NCBI GenBank assembly: GCA_019751575.1
Contig: JAIENF010000534.1
Location: 1 to 5,735, forward strand
Direction of reading: 5' to 3'
Length of the DNA stretch: 5,735 bases
From: Burkholderiales bacterium
GTDB lineage: Bacteria > Pseudomonadota > Gammaproteobacteria > Burkholderiales > CAIKXV01
The notes under the pieces are model-generated. The model saw only the letters and a program-made list of their open reading frames with translations. It did no database searches and was not told the DNA's origin. This document shows positions 1-5,066 of the stretch, in pieces; position 1 is the first letter of the stretch; every line of letters begins with the position of its first letter. The translations under genes were made by a program, and so were the position numbers.

Positions 1-467
1 ACAGACCATTCGCGCGCGGTCAGGTCCACGCGCGCGTCGTCCTTCCGTACCGTTCGGGCCGCGAGGTCGACGCAGAGGTTGCCGAAGTGCCGCATGGACG
101 TGCCGCCACCGGCGATGCGCCGTCCGATGGCGCGCAGCCGGGCGACCAGTTCCTCCGGTGCGAACGGCTTGACCAGGTAGTCGTCCGCCCCGGCGTCCAG
201 TCCTTCGATCCGATCCTGCAGCCTGTCGCGCGCAGTCAGCATCAGTGCGGGCGTCGCTGCGCCGCAGGCGCGCTGGTCGCGCAGCCACTGCAGGCCGGAT
301 CCGTCGGGAAGCTGCCAGTCGACAAGCAGTGCGTCGAACGGCTCGCCACGCAGCGCTGCCGCCTCGCCCAGCGTTCGGCACCAGTCGACGCGATGGCCCT
401 CGGTCCGAAGGTAGTCGCGCAGCCCGCTTCCCAGCGTTGCGTCGTCTTCGAGCAGCAGCAGCCTCAT
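1..467 (-). CDS. OmpR/PhoB-family two-component response regulator, C-terminus cut by window edge
   Basis: This is a DNA-binding response regulator of a two-component system. About 155 residues are visible from the ATG at 467-465; the rest of the C-terminal winged-helix domain, and probably a partner histidine kinase, lie beyond base 1. The receiver domain is complete. It begins MRLLLLEDD with the acidic pocket at D8/D9, the phospho-acceptor is D50 in LLVDWQLPDG, T78 sits in MLTARD, and K100 in DDYLVKPFAPEEL. The linker spans about residues 110-125, and the effector domain starts near RHFGNLCVDLAARTV and runs into LTAREWS. An AAGGG ribosome-binding site lies 5 bases before the ATG and supports this start. 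The receiver resembles PmrA/QseB/BasR regulators. Its divergent position next to a lipid A phosphoethanolamine transferase gene makes a PmrA-like role the best inference, but the exact regulon cannot be read from the sequence. The family assignment is certain; PmrA identity is not. Confidence 0.93.
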   Translation of the reverse strand, partial: MRLLLLEDDATLGSGLRDYLRTEGHRVDWCRTLGEAAALRGEPFDALLVDWQLPDGSGLQWLRDQRACGAATPALMLTARDRLQDRIEGLDAGADDYLVKPFAPEELVARLRAIGRRIAGGGTSMRHFGNLCVDLAARTVRKDDARVDLTAREWS

Positions 468-551
468 GGCGACCCTTGGGTGAACGAGGGCGGAAAGGTA
501 CCACTCCGGCGCAGCGGCGTCGCCGTGCCTGCGGGTGGGTCAGGCTGCGGC

Positions 552-568
552 CTTCAGCAAGGCTTCAG
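552..568. promoter_or_regulatory. Direct hexamer repeat CTTCAG-N5-CTTCAG, candidate response-regulator box
   Basis: The 115-bp divergent region (468-582) contains two identical hexamers CTTCAG separated by 5 bases (CAAGG), giving an 11-bp repeat period of about one helical turn. OmpR-family dimers, including PmrA (CTTAAT-N5-CTTAAT in enterics), bind tandem half-sites with this geometry. The repeat ends 14 bases before the chosen eptA start, which is close for an activator site, and it lies about 85 bases upstream of the response-regulator ATG. No convincing sigma-70 promoter is visible; the best plus-strand candidate is weak (TTGGGT at 476-481, TACCAC at 499-504). The function is inferred from geometry and context only. 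Confidence 0.3.
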
Positions 569-582
569 GTTGCGCGGTTGCA

Positions 583-2289
583 ATGGTGCCGATGGAAGAC
601 GAAAAGAAGCTTCGATCCGGCCCGGCCTTCCTGCCGACGATCCGCGCCAGCGTGGAACAGGTGGTTTTCGCTGCGGCCCTCTTCTGGGCGCTGGCGGCCA
701 ACCATGCCTTCATCGGTGCCGTGCTCAAGGGGCACAGCCTGGCGGAAGCGTCCACCTGGGCGTACGGCGCATCCATGCTCGCGCTGGTGGCGGCGATCCA
801 TGCGTTCCTGCTGCTGCTGGCGGCGAACCGGTGGACGCTGCGGCCGCTGCTCGCGTTGCTGATCGTCGGCACCGCCTTGGCGACCTACTTCACAGGCGCC
901 TATGGCGTGTACCTGGATCCGTCGATGCTGCACAACGCCGTGCGTACCGACCTGCCCGAGGCGCGCGAGCTGATCAGCGTCCAGTTGCTGCTGCATGTCG
1001 CGATCTACGCCGGGCTGCCGCTGTTGCTGCTGGCGCGGGTGCGGCTGGTCACGCGGCCGCTGCGCAGCCGCCGCCTCGCGCTGCGCGCGCTGGTCCGCCG
1101 TGGCCTCCTGCTGGCGGGCATGGCGGCCGTGATGCTGGGCACCGTGCTGGCCAACTTCCAGTCCTTCTCCTCGCTGATGCGCAACCAGAAGGAGGTGCGC
1201 TACCTGATCACGCCGGCGAACTACCTCTGGTCGCTGGGCGTGGTCGCGGCCGATGCCACGCGCGGCGCGACCCAGCCGCGCCGCGCGATCGGGCTCGATG
1301 CGCGGCCCGGCCCGTCGTGGGCGGGCCGCAGCAGGCCGATGGTGCTGGTGATCGTGGTCGGCGAGACCGCGCGCGCGGCCAACTGGGGACTCAACGGCTA
1401 CGAACGCCAGACCACGCCGCAGCTGGCGAGCCTGGCCCCGGTCAACTTCCCGGTCGTCGTCGCCTGTGGCACGAGCACCGAGGTCTCCCTGCCTTGCATG
1501 TTCGCGCCGGTGGGCCGCCGCAACTACGACGAGGCGGCCATCCGCAGCCAGGAATCCCTGCTAGACGTGCTCGCGCGCGCCGGCGTCGCCATCCACTGGC
1601 GCGACAACCAGAGCGGATGCAAGGGCCTGTGCGATGGGCACCCGAACGACCAGGTGTCGGCGCTCAATGCGCCCGGCCTGTGCAGCGACGGGCGCTGCCT
1701 CGACGAGGGGCTGATCCAGGACATGGACGAGCGTCTTTCCGCGGTGGAAGGCACGCAGGTGTGGATCCTGCACATGCTCGGCAACCACGGCCCATCGTAC
1801 TTCCGACGCTACCCGGAGACCTTCGCGCGGTTCCAGCCGGCATGCCGGGAGGACGACCTGCGCCGCTGCACCGTGCCGCAGATCGTCAATGCCTACGACA
1901 ACGCGCTGCTCTATACCGACCATGTGCTGGCCTCCGCCATCGGCAAGCTGAAGGCGCGTGCCGACCGCGTCGACGCCGCGCTGATCTATGTATCCGACCA
2001 TGGCGAGTCGCTCGGTGAACGGGGTCTGTTCCTGCATGGAATGCCGTACGCGATCGCGCCCGACGTGCAGACACGCGTGCCGATGATCATGTGGGTCGGC
2101 AACGGATTCGATCGCGCCGCCGGACTGCGACCCGGTTGCCTGGTGCCGGCGCTCGAGCGGGCCGCGCGGGGCGCGGTGGCCCATGACCATCTGTTCCACA
2201 CCGTGCTCGGCCTGCTCGATGTACGCACCGGACTCTCCGCGGACGAGCTGGACCTGACCCGGCCCTGCCGCACCGGCTCGCCGCTGTGA
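583..2289 (+). CDS. eptA: Lipid A phosphoethanolamine transferase, EptA/PmrC/MCR family
   Basis: This inner-membrane enzyme with a periplasmic catalytic domain transfers phosphoethanolamine from phosphatidylethanolamine to lipid A phosphate, lowering surface negative charge and polymyxin binding. From ATG 583 it has 568 residues, slightly longer than the usual ~540-550. About five membrane helices occupy residues 27-48, 63-82, 88-107, 134-153 and 173-191. The sulfatase-fold domain follows, with metal ligand E261 in VVGETARA, nucleophile T299 in CGTSTEVSLPC, H402 in GNHGPSY, D472/H473 in SDHGESLGE and H485 in FLHG. The family's disulfide cysteine pairs are present: C295/C305, C346/C350, C367/C372 and C421/C429. 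Starts at 592 (ATG) or 535 (GTG) are also open; none has a strong Shine-Dalgarno, and 583 or 592 best matches the short family N-terminus. The gene is divergent from a response regulator and overlaps a PAP2 phosphatase gene by 4 bases. Which lipid A phosphate it uses, and whether it confers colistin resistance, is not shown. Confidence 0.93.
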   Translation: MVPMEDEKKLRSGPAFLPTIRASVEQVVFAAALFWALAANHAFIGAVLKGHSLAEASTWAYGASMLALVAAIHAFLLLLAANRWTLRPLLALLIVGTALATYFTGAYGVYLDPSMLHNAVRTDLPEARELISVQLLLHVAIYAGLPLLLLARVRLVTRPLRSRRLALRALVRRGLLLAGMAAVMLGTVLANFQSFSSLMRNQKEVRYLITPANYLWSLGVVAADATRGATQPRRAIGLDARPGPSWAGRSRPMVLVIVVGETARAANWGLNGYERQTTPQLASLAPVNFPVVVACGTSTEVSLPCMFAPVGRRNYDEAAIRSQESLLDVLARAGVAIHWRDNQSGCKGLCDGHPNDQVSALNAPGLCSDGRCLDEGLIQDMDERLSAVEGTQVWILHMLGNHGPSYFRRYPETFARFQPACREDDLRRCTVPQIVNAYDNALLYTDHVLASAIGKLKARADRVDAALIYVSDHGESLGERGLFLHGMPYAIAPDVQTRVPMIMWVGNGFDRAAGLRPGCLVPALERAARGAVAHDHLFHTVLGLLDVRTGLSADELDLTRPCRTGSPL

Positions 2290-3014
2290 CCGGGGTGCGG
2301 CCCTCGGACACGGCGCCACGGCAGCCCTGGCAGGGGTTGCAGGCCATCCAGGCACGGCAGGGTCGGCAGGACCTGGCGCTGTGCGCAGTGGGCCTGCTGG
2401 CCATCCTTGCATGGGAACTGTCCGGCGCTGATCTCGCGGTCGCGCAGTGGTACGGCGATGCAGGCGGCTTTCCGCTGCGCGATGCATGGTTCACGCGCGA
2501 CGTGATGCACACCGGCGGTCGGTGGCTCGCAGCCGCGCTGTTCAGCCTGCTCGCGCTCGATGCGCTGCTCCTGCGCGGGCCTCCGACGATGCGCCAGCAG
2601 CGGATCTTCTGGCTGTTCCTCGTCATCGCCGGCCTGCTCTTGGTGCCCGCGATGAAGCGCTTCAGCGCGACCAGTTGTCCGTACGACCTCGTGCTGTTCG
2701 GCGGCCTGGCGCCGTACGTGCCCCACTGGCTGCCGGGCGCAGGAGACGGCGGTCCTGCACGCTGCTTTCCCTCGGGCCATGCGGTGGCCGCATTCGCGTT
2801 CCTGCCACTGTACTTCCGCTGGCGCGGCACGCGCCCGGTGGCTGCCCGTCTTGCCGCGACGGGCGTCTGGGTGGCGGGGATCGGGTTCGGCTGGGCCCAG
2901 GTGGCGCGTGGCGCGCATTTCCCCAGCCATGTCCTGTGGTCCGCCTGGATCTGCTGGGCCACCGGCTGCGCGGGTGCCTGGGCATGGCAGGTCTACCGAT
3001 CCGGGCGCGCCTAG
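2286..3014 (+). CDS. Membrane PAP2-superfamily (type 2 phosphatidic acid phosphatase) lipid phosphatase
   Basis: This is a 242-residue polytopic membrane protein of the PAP2 / acid phosphatase-haloperoxidase superfamily. Hydrophobic segments lie near residues 29-48, 80-97, 107-122, 166-178, 190-204 and 216-234. The three superfamily motifs are present in variant form: K124-x6-C131-P132 (Cys where the classical KX6RP has Arg), PSGH at 162-165 (H165), and QVARGAHFPSH at 205-215, where H211 aligns with the catalytic His and H215 takes the place of the usual Asp. The GTG start lies inside the eptA stop (GTGA, 4-base overlap), indicating translational coupling. The likely substrate is a lipid phosphate or diphosphate. 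A role in lipid A dephosphorylation, undecaprenyl diphosphate recycling, or handling of lipids left by EptA is possible, but the sequence does not decide. A pap2 gene also follows mcr-1 in its mobile cassette, so the pairing recurs in this family. Confidence 0.9.
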   Translation: MTGVRPSDTAPRQPWQGLQAIQARQGRQDLALCAVGLLAILAWELSGADLAVAQWYGDAGGFPLRDAWFTRDVMHTGGRWLAAALFSLLALDALLLRGPPTMRQQRIFWLFLVIAGLLLVPAMKRFSATSCPYDLVLFGGLAPYVPHWLPGAGDGGPARCFPSGHAVAAFAFLPLYFRWRGTRPVAARLAATGVWVAGIGFGWAQVARGAHFPSHVLWSAWICWATGCAGAWAWQVYRSGRA

Positions 3015-3029
3015 CCCACGACCCGATGA

Positions 3030-3055
3030 GCAGCCGGCCGCAGGGCATCGGCTGC
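3030..3055. terminator. Weak hairpin in the convergent gap, possible bidirectional terminator
   Basis: GCAGCCG (3030-3036) and CGGCTGC (3049-3055) are perfect inverted arms around a 12-base loop, 16 bases after the PAP2 stop and about 50 bases beyond the metW stop, between convergent genes. No T-tract follows on either strand, so intrinsic termination is doubtful. It is listed because the gap offers no better terminator. Confidence 0.25.
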
Positions 3056-3056
3056 G

Positions 3057-3120
3057 CGCCGCTGCCAGGCTACACGCCGCTGCCAGACTACACGCCGCTG
3101 CCGGACTACACGCCGCTGCC
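3057..3120. repeat. 18-bp tandem repeat (minisatellite) over the 3' end of metW
   Basis: The unit CGCCGCTGCCGGACTACA occurs nearly identically at 3057, 3075 and 3093, and a fourth, partial copy (first 10 bases conserved) begins at 3111. Differences are a few substitutions at unit positions 11 and 13. Because 18 is a multiple of three, every unit read on the minus strand in the metW frame carries the same TAG: at 3106-3108 (the metW stop), 3088-3090 and 3070-3072. The last four MetW residues (GSGV) derive from the repeat. It probably arose by replication slippage, and copy-number changes would leave MetW unaltered. Confidence 0.85.
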
Positions 3121-3696
3121 GAAGCGATACACCGCCAGCGATCCGCGCAGGTTCGGCAGCGAGGTGACCTCCCGGCCCTCGTGCAGCACGATCCGCTCGA
3201 GGATGCGGATGCGATGCTGCGCGCAGAACGCCTCGAAGTCGGTCAGCGTGCAGAGGTGGATGTTCGGCGTGTCGTACCAGTGGTGCGGGAACTCGTCGTT
3301 CACCGGCATGCGGCCGCGCGCGAGCTGGATGCGGTTGCGCCAGTAGCCGAAGTTCGGGAACGACACGATGCCTTCGCGCCCGACGCGCAGCATCTCGGAC
3401 AGGATGCGTTCGCTGTTCTTCATCGCCTGCAGCGTCAGCGACAGGATCACGTAGTCGAACGAACCCGGGTCGAAACCGGAGAGCCCCGACTCGAGGTCCA
3501 TCTGCAGCACGTTGATGCCGTTCTTCACGCAGGCGGGGATCTTCGCGTCGTCGATCTCGATGCCGTAACCGCGCACGTCGAGGGATTCGCGCAGGTGGCG
3601 CAGCAGGGAGCCGTCGCCGCAGCCCAGGTCGAGCACCTTGGCGCCGGGGCGGATGCGCCCGGCGATCACCGCGAAGTCTGCGCGTGGTCCCTTCAT
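3106..3696 (-). CDS. metW: MetW, methyltransferase-like partner of MetX in methionine biosynthesis
   Basis: This is a 196-residue class I SAM-methyltransferase-fold protein of the MetW family, at normal family length. Glycine-rich motif I is [10 protein letters not shown] (residues 21-30), followed by an acidic strand end in GYGIEIDD and a QMDLESGL segment. The middle has the family-typical [20 protein letters not shown] and [11 protein letters not shown] stretches. In proteobacteria MetW is encoded with MetX and is needed for, or stimulates, homoserine acylation; a methyl acceptor is not established. The ATG at 3696 overlaps the metX stop (ATGA, 4 bases), so the two are surely co-transcribed and translationally coupled. 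The extreme C-terminus (GSGV) and the stop come from an 18-bp tandem repeat that continues downstream, replacing whatever residues ended the ancestral protein. Confidence 0.95.
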   Translation of the reverse strand: MKGPRADFAVIAGRIRPGAKVLDLGCGDGSLLRHLRESLDVRGYGIEIDDAKIPACVKNGINVLQMDLESGLSGFDPGSFDYVILSLTLQAMKNSERILSEMLRVGREGIVSFPNFGYWRNRIQLARGRMPVNDEFPHHWYDTPNIHLCTLTDFEAFCAQHRIRILERIVLHEGREVTSLPNLRGSLAVYRFGSGV

Positions 3697-4850
3697 CGCG
3701 CCGCCCCGCTGATCTCGGCATGGATGCGGTCCACATAGGCGCGCACCAGCGCGTGGTAGCGCGGGTCGTCGAGGAGGAATGCATCATGGCCGTGCGGCGC
3801 ATCGATCTCGCCGTAGGTGACGTCGAGCTGGTTGCGCAGCAGCGCCTGCACGATCTCGCGCGAGCGCTCCGGGGCGAATCGCCAGTCGGTGGTGAACGAC
3901 ACCACGAGGAAGCCGGCGCGTGCGGCGGCCAGTGCCTTCGCAAGGTCGCCGCCGAACTCCAGGCCAGGGTCGAAGTAGTCGAGGGCCTTCGTGATCCGCA
4001 GGTAGGTGTTCGCGTCGAAGTATTCGGCGAACTTGCCGCCCTGGTAGCGCAGGTAGGACTCGATCTGGAACTCGGGCTCGAAGCCGTAGCCGATGCTGCC
4101 GCTCTTCAGCTGGCGGCCGAACTTGCTGGCCATCGCGTCGTCGGACAGGTAGGTGATGTGGCCGACCATGCGCGCGACGCGCAGGCCGCGCCCCGGCGTT
4201 GCGCCATGCGCGTAGTAGTCGCCGCCATGGAAATCCGGATCGGTGAGGATCGCCTGCCGCGCGACTTCGTTGAACGCGATGTTCTGCGCGGACAGGTTCG
4301 GTGCACAGGCGATGACCAGCGCATGGCGCAGGCGCTCCGGGAACTGGCGGGTCCAGGACAGCGATTGCATCGCACCCAGGCTGCCGCCCATCACGGCGGC
4401 GAACCGCTCGATGCCGAGGTGGTCGGCGAGTCGTGCCTGCGCGGCGACCCAGTCTTCCACCGTGACCAGCGGGAAGCTGGCCCCGTAGGGACGGCCGGTC
4501 GATGGATCGATGCTCATCGGGCCTGTCGAGCCGAAGCAGCCGCCGAGGTTGTTCACGCCGACCACGAAGAAGCGGTCGGTGTCGACCGGCTTGCCCGGCC
4601 CGATGATGTTGTCCCACCAGCCGACGTTGTCCGGGTCGTCTGCGTAGAAGCCCGCGACATGGTGCGAGGCGTTCAGTGCGTGGCAGACCAGGATCGCGTT
4701 CGACCGGTCGGCATTCAGCTCGCCGTAGGTTTCGTAGACCAGCTTGTACCGGGCGATCGAAAGGCCGCACCGCAACTGCAGCGGTTCGCTGAAGGTCGCG
4801 GTCTGCGGCTTGACGGCGCCGACCGAGCGGGCCGGGGTGGGTGTGTCCAT
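3693..4850 (-). CDS. metX: Homoserine O-acyltransferase (MetX; probably O-succinyltransferase, MetXS type)
   Basis: This cytoplasmic alpha/beta-hydrolase enzyme acylates L-homoserine, the first committed step of methionine synthesis. It has 385 residues, typical for the family. The nucleophile is S157 in [10 protein letters not shown], and the triad is completed by D322 in FTTDWRF and H355 in APHGHDAF. Conserved blocks [42 protein letters not shown] and [15 protein letters not shown] follow the Pseudomonas-type MetX. Those homologues were reassigned as succinyl-CoA users, so succinylation is likely here; acetyl-CoA use cannot be excluded from sequence. The elbow reads GGSLGA where GGSLGG is common. 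The protein is not the serine O-succinyltransferase paralogue, which has a GNSMGG-type elbow. No clear Shine-Dalgarno precedes the ATG at 4850, but no better in-frame start exists. It is followed by overlapping metW and preceded by a candidate SAM-II riboswitch and terminator. Confidence 0.95.
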   Translation of the reverse strand: MDTPTPARSVGAVKPQTATFSEPLQLRCGLSIARYKLVYETYGELNADRSNAILVCHALNASHHVAGFYADDPDNVGWWDNIIGPGKPVDTDRFFVVGVNNLGGCFGSTGPMSIDPSTGRPYGASFPLVTVEDWVAAQARLADHLGIERFAAVMGGSLGAMQSLSWTRQFPERLRHALVIACAPNLSAQNIAFNEVARQAILTDPDFHGGDYYAHGATPGRGLRVARMVGHITYLSDDAMASKFGRQLKSGSIGYGFEPEFQIESYLRYQGGKFAEYFDANTYLRITKALDYFDPGLEFGGDLAKALAAARAGFLVVSFTTDWRFAPERSREIVQALLRNQLDVTYGEIDAPHGHDAFLLDDPRYHALVRAYVDRIHAEISGAAR

Positions 4851-4895
4851 GCGGCGGAGCGTGTATGGAGGTGCGTGAATGAAGGTGCCGAAACG

Positions 4896-4928
4896 AAAAA
4901 GCCCCGGGGTGCTTGCGCAGGCCGGGGC
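4896..4928 (-). terminator. Intrinsic terminator/attenuator in the metX leader
   Basis: On the minus strand GCCCCGG (4928-4922) pairs with CCGGGGC (4907-4901), a 7-bp GC stem. An inner TGC/GCA stem sits across a GG/GG internal loop, and the stem is followed at once by TTTTT (4900-4896). The T-tract is only on the minus strand, so it acts on transcription towards metX. It lies 45 bases before the metX ATG and downstream of the aptamer, so it can serve as the expression platform of the riboswitch as well as stop read-through from ptsP. Confidence 0.8.
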
Positions 4929-4929
4929 G

Positions 4930-4947
4930 GAGAAATCTTCATTTCTC
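4930..4947 (-). other. Small hairpin between aptamer and terminator
   Basis: GAGAAAT-GAAG-ATTTCTC is a perfect 7-bp stem with a 4-base loop (arms 4947-4941 and 4936-4930 on the minus strand). Its 5' arm begins directly after the aptamer's conserved GCTAAA and overlaps the stretch expected to form the 3' strand of the pseudoknot. The hairpin and the ligand-bound fold should therefore exclude each other. Its 3' arm ends one base before the terminator stem. A switching role is inferred. Confidence 0.6.
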
Positions 4948-4996
4948 TTTAGCCGAATTTGTAGCGCGCCCGCAAGCTGAACTCAAATCGGCGCGT
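4943..4996 (-). promoter_or_regulatory. Candidate SAM-II (SAM-alpha) riboswitch aptamer upstream of metX
   Basis: Read on the minus strand, the leader carries the SAM-II order of elements. P1 5' arm CGCGCC (4995-4990) is followed immediately by the conserved GATTT (4989-4985), then GCTTGC (4977-4972). P1 3' arm GGCGCG (4970-4965) pairs perfectly with the 5' arm. An A-rich linker CTACAAATTC then leads to GCTAAA (4953-4948). This matches the known SAM-II pattern GAUUU / GCUUGC / GCUAAA around a GC-rich P1 in an H-type pseudoknot. TTC (4981-4979) can pair with GAA or GAG at 4947-4943 to close the pseudoknot. The position before metX, whose pathway leads to SAM, is the classic location. SAM binding is expected to lower metXW expression. 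The related SAM-V class shares the core, but gene context favours SAM-II. Assignment is from recalled consensus, not a covariance search. Confidence 0.85.
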
Positions 4997-5009
4997 GAAT
5001 CTGGATGAG

Positions 5010-5039
5010 ACGGTACCCCGTCCGCCGGCCGGCTGTCAA
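5010..5039 (-). promoter_or_regulatory. Candidate sigma-70 promoter for the metX leader
   Basis: On the minus strand a perfect -35 TTGACA (5039-5034) is followed by an 18-base spacer and a modest -10 TACCGT (5015-5010). Transcription would start near 5003, a few bases before the aptamer P1 stem, giving a leader of roughly 150 bases that contains aptamer, hairpin and terminator. This spacing relative to the aptamer supports the call; the poor -10 and GC-rich spacer weaken it. Confidence 0.55.
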
Positions 5040-5048
5040 ACGCCGGCC
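5027..5048. repeat. Inverted repeat after ptsP, loop containing the -35 box
   Basis: GGCCGGC (5027-5033) and GCCGGCC (5042-5048) form a perfect 7-bp inverted repeat around the 8-base loop TGTCAAAC, about 18 bases past the ptsP stop codon. In RNA from ptsP this would be a stable GC hairpin that could protect the 3' end or assist termination, but no T-tract follows. The loop is the complement of the TTGACA element proposed for the metX promoter. Confidence 0.55.
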
Positions 5049-5066
5049 TGACTGTCCCGCAGGCAA

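Noticed and set aside
535..582. Upstream GTG start (535) for eptA adding 16 residues
   Set aside because: The extension is not seen at the short N-terminus typical of EptA proteins, has no ribosome-binding site, and would place the direct repeat inside the coding region.
87..2018. A very long plus-strand open frame overlapping the response regulator and eptA
   Set aside because: It crosses two genes with clear family motifs in other frames, its translation is low-complexity Arg/Ala/Gly-rich sequence, and it shows no recognisable domain. Long open frames are expected in GC-rich DNA.
1561..2962. Several long minus-strand frames antisense to eptA and the PAP2 gene
   Set aside because: They are compositionally skewed (Arg/Pro/Ala-rich) with no domain signal, and they lie under two well-supported plus-strand genes.
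4715..4942. Short minus-strand reading frame starting in the metX leader ([10 protein letters not shown]...), a possible leader peptide
   Set aside because: Its ATG lies in the loop region of the leader hairpin with a badly spaced purine stretch before it, it has no run of Met codons as expected for methionine attenuation, and it continues far into metX out of frame.
3684..4952. A 422-codon plus-strand frame antisense to metX
   Set aside because: It mirrors metX codon-position GC bias and has no family features; metX on the minus strand has a full catalytic triad and coupled metW.
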